This document shows positions 1 through 5,094 of a DNA stretch of 5,094 bases, in pieces. The stretch lies in NCBI GenBank assembly GCA_002311455.1, contig DCAJ01000088.1, positions 7,179 through 12,272 of the forward strand. The letters run 5' to 3'. A program made the position numbers and the translations under genes. How positions within the stretch are numbered: position 1 is the first letter of the stretch; each line of letters begins with the position of its first letter. The notes below the pieces were generated by a model. The model was not told the origin of the DNA. It saw only the letters and a program-made list of their open reading frames with translations, and did no database searches. Source of the stretch: Anaerolineales bacterium UBA1136 (lineage in GTDB: Bacteria; Chloroflexota; Anaerolineae; Anaerolineales; UBA11657).

Positions 1-284
1 CCGAAATCCCAGCGATTTACTGGGTTCTGGGCCTGCTATATTTATAAAGCCAGTGAACGCAGTATTTGCTAATTCTAGTACACTCTGTGCAATTGTATCT
101 ACCCAAATTGGGCAACGGATCTCATCTGTAAATAGTATCACCTTGCTGCCCGACTTTACATCATCAACCAACCATTGGGTTTGGTGATCTAGTGGGCATA
201 TACCGTATATGAGTGAAGTACGTACTATAACGGCCGAAGTACAGTGTCGTAATATAACTTCCTCAGCAATGGCTTTGGCTTTAC
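1..284 (-). pseudogene. Out-of-frame continuation of the RmlD-like reductase, 3' end beyond window
   Basis: Downstream of position 284 the reductase continues in another frame with no stop codon. It begins KAKAIAEEV, which supplies the missing catalytic Lys of YxxxK, and contains VRTSLIYG and CPIWVDTIA, both typical of the C-terminal half of RmlD proteins. It then reaches NIAGPEP at about 40-22. A second break within 21-24 returns to the original frame as VNRWDFG, which matches the family's GPExxSRxxFG signature. The first break looks like one lost G (TATGTAAAGCC where TATGGTAAAGCC would keep the frame), and the second like one extra base in CCCA. About 225 residues of a usual 280-300 are therefore visible, and the gene runs off the left edge. 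It may be a true pseudogene or an intact gene with two single-base sequence errors; the conserved reading between the breaks favours recent damage or error. Confidence 0.75.
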
Positions 285-671
285 ATATGGATGGATTGGA
301 TTTGCCTTTGCATTATCAGAATAAGGAGCATTATCTCCGTCTAACACCATGTCCGTTGATACGTGGACGATGCGGGTCGAGCTGTTTGCCACAGTCGATG
401 CAATATTATTAATTGCAGGAACGATGGATTCTTCTGATCGGTTAGAACATGCAGTATGGATTATCACATCTGGTTTGTAGTGAGTTAAAGCTTCGTGTAC
501 ATCACGCTTATTACATAGATTCAGATGTACAGGTGTTCCAAAAATTGATTTGTCAGGCGGCTTATAATGCCAACAGTAAATTAAATCCCATTCTCTGGCA
601 AGTTTTGCTACCCTGTGCCCTAAATGTCCTGTGGCTCCTGTAAGAAACAAACGTCGTAATTTAGCGGTCAA
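225..671 (-). CDS. RmlD-like NAD(P)-dependent sugar reductase, N-terminal part (frameshifted)
   Basis: This is the N-terminal half of an extended short-chain dehydrogenase of the RmlD (dTDP-4-dehydrorhamnose reductase-like, sugar-nucleotide-binding) family. A Rossmann nucleotide-binding GxxGxxG motif sits at residues 12-18 (GATGHLG). The family's catalytic Thr region is at 104-112 (VSTDMVLDG, compare the usual STDxVFDG), followed by HPY with the catalytic Tyr at 129. From there the family pattern (YGKxK) is lost: the frame runs through about 19 unrelated residues to a stop at 225. The start is a TTG (671-669) that overlaps the rnc stop as TTGA. An in-frame stop lies four codons upstream, so no longer start exists, and no clear ribosome binding site is visible; expression probably depends on coupling to rnc. 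The exact sugar substrate cannot be told, and no other nucleotide-sugar genes are adjacent. As written, the product would lack the catalytic Lys and the substrate-binding domain. Confidence 0.8.
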   Translation of the reverse strand: MTAKLRRLFLTGATGHLGHRVAKLAREWDLIYCWHYKPPDKSIFGTPVHLNLCNKRDVHEALTHYKPDVIIHTACSNRSEESIVPAINNIASTVANSSTRIVHVSTDMVLDGDNAPYSDNAKANPIHPYVKPKPLLRKLYYDTVLRPL

Positions 672-1366
672 CTTTGCTTTTTAGTATCAGTATATTTTAA
701 TGCAATACGAGCTGCGGATTGTTCAGCTTGTTGTTTGCTTTTTCCTCGGCCAATGCTGTAACTTTTCTCTCCTATAATTACTTCAACTGTGAACTCTTTG
801 TCATGATCAGGTCCGCTCTGAGCGATCGTTACATAATGGGGAGTCACACCTAAAGTACCTTGTGCCCATTCCTGTAGCTTACTTTTGTTGTCAAAGTGAC
901 TCTGATTCTCTAGAGATTTGTACGCCTCTTGCAGCAATAACGGTTCAAGAAACTTGCTCACGCTATGTATATCAGAGTCCAGATATATTGCGCCAACTAG
1001 AGCCTCAAATGTGTCGCACAGCAGGCTGCTACGTTGTCGTCCTCCAGAACCTTCCTCACCACGCCCCAATATAATTCTTTGTCCAAGTGCAAATTTGCTT
1101 GCTAGACGAGACAATTGCTCAGTACGTACTAGAGCCGAGCGTAAACAAGTGAGTTCGCCTTCACTGAGATCTGTGAACTGTCGGAATAATAATGAGGTGG
1201 CCACCAAATCTAAGACTGCGTCTCCCAAAAACTCTAGACGTTCATTGTCATCTGTTAATTCGTAGTTTTCATTCAAGCTAGAGCGGTGAGTAAGTGCTTG
1301 GAGCAGTAGATCAGGATTGTTGAAAATATAGCCTATACGTTTTTGGAGCGCTTCCAAATCAGTCAT
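668..1366 (-). CDS. rnc: Ribonuclease III
   Basis: Cytoplasmic double-strand-specific endoribonuclease that processes rRNA precursors and structured mRNAs, acting as a Mg2+-dependent homodimer. The 232-residue length is normal for the bacterial enzyme. The RNase III domain covers about residues 5-150. Its signature is NERLEFLGDAVLD at 41-53, with metal/catalytic residues E42, E45 and D49; the second acidic pair is D118 and E121 in CDTFEALVGAIYLDSD. A double-stranded RNA-binding domain follows at about 159-228, beginning NKSKLQEWAQ and ending GKSKQQAEQSAARIAL. The frame is open up to 1441, but the ATG at 1366 is chosen because the protein then starts at the family's usual N-terminus (MTDLEALQKRIGYIF) and overlaps the fabF stop as ATGA. 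No Shine-Dalgarno sequence is visible, so translation is probably coupled to fabF. The stop overlaps the next gene's TTG. All catalytic residues are present. Confidence 0.97.
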   Translation of the reverse strand: MTDLEALQKRIGYIFNNPDLLLQALTHRSSLNENYELTDDNERLEFLGDAVLDLVATSLLFRQFTDLSEGELTCLRSALVRTEQLSRLASKFALGQRIILGRGEEGSGGRQRSSLLCDTFEALVGAIYLDSDIHSVSKFLEPLLLQEAYKSLENQSHFDNKSKLQEWAQGTLGVTPHYVTIAQSGPDHDKEFTVEVIIGEKSYSIGRGKSKQQAEQSAARIALKYTDTKKQS

Positions 1367-2598
1367 ACGTATTTTTTTAACAAAAGTACTGAGTTGTGAC
1401 CTCCAAATCCGAAGGAGTTGCTGATAGCCACATTTATACATTCATCGCGAGCAATATTAGGAACGTAATCTAAATCACAATCTGGATCTGGAGTTTCGTA
1501 GTGTATTGTAGGTGGAGATATTTGTGTTTTAATTGCTTGTATACAGAAAAAAGCTTCCAGCGCTCCGGTTGCTCCCATCATGTGACCAGTCATGGACTTT
1601 GTAGAAGAAATGGCCATTTCATAAGCTTTTTGTCCAAAGACGGTCTTGATTGCTCTTGTCTCAGAGGCATCGTTCAGCGGAGTTGCCGTTCCATGCGCAT
1701 TGATATAATCTACATCTGAGGAATTTAATTCAGCTGTTTCCATGGCTTGTACAATAGCTTTTGCTCCTCCAGCACCTTCATCATGTGGCGCAGTGATATG
1801 AAATGCATCTCCTGTTATGCCGTAACCAGCTAATTCTGCAAGTATATTGGCACCTCTTTCCTTCGCTCTGGTTAATTCTTCGAGCATCAATACGCATGCT
1901 CCTTCACCCATTACCAAACCATCACGGTTCTTGTCAAATGGTTGTGGTGTCATGGAGAAATCGTCGTTTCTTCTACTCATAGCACCTAAACGATCAAATG
2001 AGGCTATACCTACTCTGCAGATAGTTGCCTCTGATCCTCCTGTTAAGATTGCGTCGCACATTCCATTCCTTATATACTGCCATGCCAAACCTATGCCATC
2101 AGAGCCGGATGCACATGCCGATGATACGGAAAGTGCCGGACCTTCTGCACCAACTTCTATGGCTACTAATCCACTAGGTCCATTTGGCATCATCATAGGT
2201 ATAGTTAACGGACTTACTCTGCGTGGACCATTACTTACCATCTGACGTACTGAGTTTTCTAAGGTCGAGATACCTCCTATTGAAGAACTAATAACTACAC
2301 CTACACGGTGAGAATTGTCTTCGGTTATCTCCAGACCGGAGTCCACGAGCGCCTGGTTTGCAGCAGCAATTGCCAACTGCTGACAGCGGTCGCGACGCCG
2401 TGCGTTAGCAGGGGACATGTACTTCTTTGGGTCAAACCCTTTGACTTCACATGCGATTTGCACAAGATAATCACTTGAATCAAATAACGTAATTGGTCCA
2501 ACTCCACTAACACCTTCAACACAGTTATCCCAACTCTCTTGTGCTGTTAGACCTAGCGGGCTTAAGGCACCGACACCTGTAATTACGACTCGTCTCAT
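1363..2598 (-). CDS. fabF: Beta-ketoacyl-[acyl-carrier-protein] synthase II
   Basis: Condensing enzyme of type II fatty acid synthesis in the cytoplasm: it takes an acyl chain from acyl-ACP onto its active-site cysteine and extends it by decarboxylative condensation with malonyl-ACP. The 411 residues match the usual FabF length, with the typical N-terminus RRVVITGVGALSPLG. The catalytic triad is complete: C162 in SSACASG, H302 in INAHGTATPLND and H339 in STKSMTGHMMGATG, with the conserved K334. The glycine-rich gating loop NSFGFGGHN is at 394-402. The intact Cys separates it from decarboxylase-only chain-length factors. FabF is preferred over FabB because of overall length and the loop sequence. 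It is the first gene of the operon and is not next to acpP, fabH or fabD in this window. Its upstream region carries a TATAAT box and an inverted repeat, but no clear Shine-Dalgarno. The stop overlaps the rnc start. Confidence 0.97.
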   Translation of the reverse strand: MRRVVITGVGALSPLGLTAQESWDNCVEGVSGVGPITLFDSSDYLVQIACEVKGFDPKKYMSPANARRRDRCQQLAIAAANQALVDSGLEITEDNSHRVGVVISSSIGGISTLENSVRQMVSNGPRRVSPLTIPMMMPNGPSGLVAIEVGAEGPALSVSSACASGSDGIGLAWQYIRNGMCDAILTGGSEATICRVGIASFDRLGAMSRRNDDFSMTPQPFDKNRDGLVMGEGACVLMLEELTRAKERGANILAELAGYGITGDAFHITAPHDEGAGGAKAIVQAMETAELNSSDVDYINAHGTATPLNDASETRAIKTVFGQKAYEMAISSTKSMTGHMMGATGALEAFFCIQAIKTQISPPTIHYETPDPDCDLDYVPNIARDECINVAISNSFGFGGHNSVLLLKKYV

Positions 2599-2632
2599 AT
2601 AGTTTGGTATATATACTACGATTTCATATTGT

Positions 2633-2691
2633 TACAACAATTACATAACTATATTATAAAAGTAGTTTGGCATCAAGGTGTAATTGTTGTA
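2633..2691. repeat. Perfect 13-bp inverted repeat in the fabF/DsrE-like divergent region
   Basis: TACAACAATTACA at 2633-2645 is repeated exactly in reverse complement (TGTAATTGTTGTA) at 2679-2691, with 33 bp between and arm centres 46 bp apart. The left arm also overlaps a 14-bp near-palindrome, ATTGTT-AC-AACAAT, at 2628-2641. The arrangement in a divergent promoter region suggests paired operator sites for a DNA-binding regulator. A long hairpin in the RNA is possible but less natural with a 33-nt loop. The regulator is unknown. Confidence 0.6.
2653..2681 (-). promoter_or_regulatory. Candidate promoter of the fabF-rnc operon
   Basis: On the minus strand a consensus -10 hexamer TATAAT lies at 2658-2653, about 55 bp before the fabF ATG. 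The hexamer 17 bp further upstream (ACACCT, 2681-2676) is a poor -35, so the promoter may need an activator or be weak. It lies between the arms of the inverted repeat. A second, weaker candidate is TTGTTG (2640-2635) with TAGTAT (2618-2613), 16-bp spacer, which would give a very short leader. Neither is experimentally supported. Confidence 0.4.
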
Positions 2692-2711
2692 GCGAGATGC
2701 ATCAATTCGTT

Positions 2712-2751
2712 TTGGTTAATACACTATTGAACATATTTAACGGTGTATTAT
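2712..2751 (+). promoter_or_regulatory. Candidate promoter region of the DsrE-like gene
   Basis: Two weak solutions exist: TTGGTT (2712-2717) with TATTTA (2734-2739), spacer 16; or a better -10, TATTAT at 2746-2751, without a good -35 at the right distance (the TTGAAC at 2727-2732 is only 13 bp away). The gene needs a promoter here because the neighbour upstream is divergent, but the exact elements are uncertain. Confidence 0.25.
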
Positions 2752-2776
2752 ACAGGACAGCTTGAAAATTTATTAC

Positions 2777-2793
2777 AAGGAGCTTAGATAGGA
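2777..2793 (+). promoter_or_regulatory. Ribosome binding site(s) of the DsrE-like gene
   Basis: AAGGAG at 2777-2782 is a near-perfect Shine-Dalgarno core but lies 13 nt before the ATG at 2796. A second, weaker AGGA at 2790-2793 is only 2 nt away. Either could serve. This is the only gene in the window with a recognisable Shine-Dalgarno sequence. Confidence 0.5.
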
Positions 2794-2795
2794 AT

Positions 2796-3188
2796 ATGAA
2801 AGTCGCATATATATTCAATAGTCCGCATGCATCCACATATAAACTTGGGCAGATGATCTTGCCTCAACTCGAAGCCGGTACACACGGCGTTAATGTTGTT
2901 GGAATGTTTTTCTTTGATGACAACACATATGTTTTGCGTAAAGGTGACCCAGAAGGAGAAAGGTTGTCTAAAATAGCAAGTCAGAACGGCATGTTACTAA
3001 TGATGTGTGATACGTGTGCTCTATTTCGTAACTTGGCTGAGGGAACTCCTAAATGGAGTTCTACAGATATACCAGATTCAGAAAAATGTGTTCCACTAGA
3101 TACAGTGCCTGGAGTACAAGTTGGGTGTTTCCCCGATTTGTATTCGGCATTATCGGGTAATCTTCCTGACCAAGTCATAACTCTGTAG
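2796..3188 (+). CDS. DsrE-like protein with CxxC motif, SaoD-type
   Basis: A 130-residue soluble protein with no signal peptide or membrane segment. It starts with a beta strand (MKVAYIFNSP), continues with a helix (YKLGQMILPQLEAGTHG) and a second strand (VNVVGMFFFDDNTY), the order expected of a DsrE/DsrF sulfur-relay fold. A CxxC motif (MMCDTC, C71 and C74) lies where DsrE-family proteins carry redox or sulfur-carrying cysteines; C98 and C111 (in VGCFPDLY) are also present. The sequence style resembles the family I know as DsrE-related protein SaoD, named from selenocysteine-linked operons, but none of its usual partners is visible here and the fit is from memory. A role in thiol or sulfur transfer is inference. 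The start is supported by AAGGAG at 2777-2782 (13 nt upstream, rather far) and AGGA at 2790-2793 (close). It is a single-gene unit, divergent from fabF and convergent with ftsK. Confidence 0.85.
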   Translation: MKVAYIFNSPHASTYKLGQMILPQLEAGTHGVNVVGMFFFDDNTYVLRKGDPEGERLSKIASQNGMLLMMCDTCALFRNLAEGTPKWSSTDIPDSEKCVPLDTVPGVQVGCFPDLYSALSGNLPDQVITL

Positions 3189-3251
3189 TACGTAGCAACT
3201 AGTAATCTTTGTTGGGGGTTTCATCAAGTTTACACTGGGATTTAGTAAGCT

Positions 3252-3281
3252 CAGTTGTACAGTGAAGTAGTTACACAACTG
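3252..3281. terminator. Hairpin between convergent DsrE-like gene and ftsK
   Basis: CAGTTGT (3252-3258) pairs with ACAACTG (3275-3281): a 7-bp stem with a 16-nt loop. It lies 7 nt past the ftsK stop and 63 nt past the stop of the plus-strand gene. On the plus strand it is followed by TTTCTG, only a weak T tract; on the minus strand no T tract follows. It could be a weak transcription end or mRNA 3' structure for ftsK. Nothing else is recognisable in the 99-bp gap. Confidence 0.3.
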
Positions 3282-3287
3282 TTTCTG

Positions 3288-5094
3288 CTAGTCTAACTGT
3301 TCAATTGAGTTGGTATTGTTTTCATCTATGTCAGGCGATTTGCGAAGTACGTCGCGCTGTTTAGCACCTGATTTTGCTGGTCCAACTATGCCCGATTCTT
3401 CTAAGTCATCTATCAGCTTAGCAGCACGTGTATACCCAATTCTTAAGTGTCGTTGCAACATAGAAATCGATGCACGGTTTTGTGTTTGCACAGTTTTTAC
3501 TGCAGTAGCATACAGTTGATCACGGGCTTCTTCTTTTGCAAGGGTTTCAATTTCATCTCTGAGATCTTGCGATTGATCAGAGTGCACTGATTTGGTTTTA
3601 GGTTCGCTAGTGCTAGTGTTCGCTTCCATTGAGGACGTGTTGCTATTTGAGTGAAATCCCCTCCAGTATCTTACTAGTTTGCGTAGCTCTGCATCCGAGA
3701 CAAATGTGCCTTGCATTCGAAGTGGCTGTGCCGAATCAGGTGATTGAAATAGCATGTCGCCACGGCCGAGTAGTCGCTCAGCACCTGGATGGTCTAATAT
3801 AACACGACTATCCACTAGAGAAGCTACTGCAAACGCAATCCGGGCTGGGAAGTTAGCTTTAATTAATCCAGTTACTACATCTGCAGATGGTCTCTGTGTA
3901 GATATAATGAGATGGATTCCAGTCGCACGGGCTGTTTGAGCAAGTCGTGTGATTATTTGCTCTGTATCCTCAGCTGATACCATCATAAGGTCAGCCAATT
4001 CATCTACTACTACAACGATATATGGTAAAGTATCTTCTTCTTTTTTGATAGCCTTTCTATTAAAGTCTTCGATGTTGCGAGCACCAGTATTCGAGAATTT
4101 AGTGTAACGATTGTCCATCTCCCTAGATATCCACTGAAGACTTGATACTACTTTGTTTACATCCACGATAACGGGAACTAGCAGGTGTGGTATATGACGA
4201 TATACTGTCAGTTCTACGCGTTTTGGATCTATCATTAGCAGTTTTAGCTGGTCAGGTCTGTTTTTTAGCAATAGTGTTGCTATGATGCCATTGACGCATA
4301 CACTTTTTCCTGATCCGGTAGTGCCAGCTATTAGTAGGTGAGGCATTGCTCTAAGGTCTGCACAGACAGATTCACCTGAAACGTCTTGTCCTAGACACAG
4401 AGCTAGCGGAGAGTTAAGCTTTTGATAGGATTCTGACTCCATCAAATCACGCAATGCTACCTGTGAACTATGTATGTTTGGCACTTCCATGCCAATATAT
4501 CCTTTACCGGGCACTGGCGCTTCAATACGAACAGAAGCTGCTGCCAAAGCTAGCGCTAAATCGTCTGCAAGTGCTGATATTTTATTGACCTTAACCTTTG
4601 AGCGTTTGCCTGTCCTATTAATGACGAAATCTGGCTCTACACCGAATTGAGTAATGGTTGGACCTCGGTTGATTTCAACCACTCTGCCTGGTGCACCAAA
4701 CGATTGGAGAGTTTCTTCAATTGTTTGTGCACGCTGCCTGTCATACTCATCGTCTGCTGCCAATTCTGCACCTACAGATAGAATATCTGCCACCTGTGGT
4801 AAATTCCACTTAGGTGCACTATCTTCGTCAAGTATTGCACTAGATTCCAACTCCTGAACCTCAGGTTTTTCAGTTAAATTAGTAGGTTTGGTGCGTCTAT
4901 TTCTTTGACGTTTTGTTATATTAGGTTCTTCTGTCTTGTCAGATTTAATTGTCGTTGTGTTTTCTGCACTATTAAGAGGATTACGAGTTTTCACAGATCT
5001 TCTTGTGCCTATCTGTAAAATTTGGCTGGGCTCAATATATATGTTATCTAACAATCCCAGGATCTTCTTGGTAGAAGTTCTTAGTGTAAGGATA
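3288..5094 (-). CDS. ftsK: DNA translocase FtsK/SpoIIIE, N-terminus outside window
   Basis: Hexameric ATP-driven DNA pump at the division septum that clears chromosome ends and promotes dimer resolution at dif. Numbering from the in-frame TTG at 5054: a polar, charged linker covers about 1-80. The alpha domain is at about 100-190 (ETLQSFG, GPTITQFGVEP, then GKGYIGMEVPN). The RecA-like motor follows, with Walker A GTTGSGKS at 244-251, Walker B VVVVDELADL at 347-356, the RLAQTARATGIHLIISTQRP segment at 370-389, and DSRVILDHPGAERLLGRGDML. A Ser/Thr-rich linker (about 468-495) leads to the C-terminal winged-helix gamma domain at about 507-571 (SISMLQRHLRIGYTRAAKLIDDLE), which in characterised members reads the polar KOPS/SRS sequences. 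The frame stays open to the window edge above 5054, so the TTG is not taken as the start; the membrane-spanning N-terminal domain should lie beyond. The intact gamma domain marks it as a chromosomal FtsK rather than a plasmid transfer ATPase. Confidence 0.96.
   Translation of the reverse strand, partial: ILTLRTSTKKILGLLDNIYIEPSQILQIGTRRSVKTRNPLNSAENTTTIKSDKTEEPNITKRQRNRRTKPTNLTEKPEVQELESSAILDEDSAPKWNLPQVADILSVGAELAADDEYDRQRAQTIEETLQSFGAPGRVVEINRGPTITQFGVEPDFVINRTGKRSKVKVNKISALADDLALALAAASVRIEAPVPGKGYIGMEVPNIHSSQVALRDLMESESYQKLNSPLALCLGQDVSGESVCADLRAMPHLLIAGTTGSGKSVCVNGIIATLLLKNRPDQLKLLMIDPKRVELTVYRHIPHLLVPVIVDVNKVVSSLQWISREMDNRYTKFSNTGARNIEDFNRKAIKKEEDTLPYIVVVVDELADLMMVSAEDTEQIITRLAQTARATGIHLIISTQRPSADVVTGLIKANFPARIAFAVASLVDSRVILDHPGAERLLGRGDMLFQSPDSAQPLRMQGTFVSDAELRKLVRYWRGFHSNSNTSSMEANTSTSEPKTKSVHSDQSQDLRDEIETLAKEEARDQLYATAVKTVQTQNRASISMLQRHLRIGYTRAAKLIDDLEESGIVGPAKSGAKQRDVLRKSPDIDENNTNSIEQLD

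Noticed and set aside
1..287. Programmed ribosomal frameshifting as explanation for the broken reductase frame.
   Set aside because: No X_XXY_YYZ slippery site is present at 281-287, and two opposite shifts within one gene would be needed; sequence error or gene decay is simpler.
209..643. Plus-strand open frames at 209-412 and 449-643.
   Set aside because: They lie antisense to the RmlD-like gene, have no family resemblance and no ribosome binding site.
217..1130. The palindrome AGTACGTACT occurs at 217-226 and again at 1121-1130.
   Set aside because: Both copies encode Val-Arg-Thr (GTA CGT ACT) in family-conserved positions of two unrelated genes, so codon choice explains them.
1367..1441. 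Possible longer rnc start at the ATG at 1441, adding 25 residues.
   Set aside because: The added stretch is the fabF 3' end read in another frame and does not look like an RNase III N-terminus; the ATG at 1366 gives the usual start and an ATGA overlap.
862..2245. Plus-strand open frames antisense to rnc (862-1074, 918-1265) and fabF (1501-1719, 1847-2245).
   Set aside because: They are mirror frames of strongly conserved coding sequence with no recognisable protein features.
2727..2751. TTGAAC with TATTAT as a promoter of the DsrE-like gene.
   Set aside because: The spacer is only 13 bp, too short for a standard sigma-70 type promoter.
2325..3178. Minus-strand open frames at 2325-2522 (inside fabF) and 2981-3178 (antisense to the DsrE-like gene).
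   Set aside because: Both are shadows of well-supported genes and have low-complexity or meaningless sequence.
3310..4857. Plus-strand open frames at 3310-3519, 3754-3939 and 4654-4857.
   Set aside because: All are antisense to the conserved FtsK coding sequence.
5052..5054. TTG as start of the FtsK protein.
   Set aside because: The frame is open upstream to the window edge and a FtsK without its membrane domain is unlikely, so the gene is treated as truncated by the window.
1..5094. CRISPR arrays, tRNA genes, insertion sequences and attachment sites.
   Set aside because: No regularly spaced repeats, cloverleaf-like sequence, transposase or terminal repeats were seen; nearly all of the window is dense conserved coding sequence.

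Overview
The window reads as an ordinary chromosomal stretch of an AT-rich bacterium (roughly 40% GC by eye). It holds four core-type genes on the minus strand and one small gene on the plus strand. The gene set, the frequent ATA isoleucine codons, the TTG start and the style of the DsrE-like protein suggest a marine Chloroflexota of the SAR202/Dehalococcoidia type. That assignment is inference from family resemblance; there is no rRNA or other marker here.

Layout from right to left. Positions 5094-3288 (minus) hold most of an FtsK/SpoIIIE DNA translocase; its membrane-anchored N-terminus lies outside the window. A 99-bp gap between convergent genes (3189-3287) carries a modest hairpin. Positions 2796-3188 (plus) encode a 130-residue DsrE-like protein with a CxxC motif, resembling the family named SaoD. 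A 197-bp divergent intergenic region (2599-2795) holds the promoters, including a perfect 13-bp inverted repeat that brackets a consensus TATAAT box facing fabF. Reading leftward from 2598, fabF (beta-ketoacyl-ACP synthase II), rnc (ribonuclease III) and an RmlD-type NAD(P)-dependent sugar reductase are packed with 4-bp start/stop overlaps, so they are almost certainly one translationally coupled operon.

The last gene is damaged. Its reading frame breaks at the catalytic YxxxK motif (about position 284) and a second, compensating break near 21-24 restores the original frame. This is either a decaying gene or two single-base sequence errors.

I see no mobile element, CRISPR array, tRNA, rRNA or integration signature. 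The observations most worth a second look are the SaoD-like gene, the inverted repeat around the fabF promoter, the paired frameshifts in the reductase gene, and an A7 slippery heptamer placed just before the fabF/rnc overlap.
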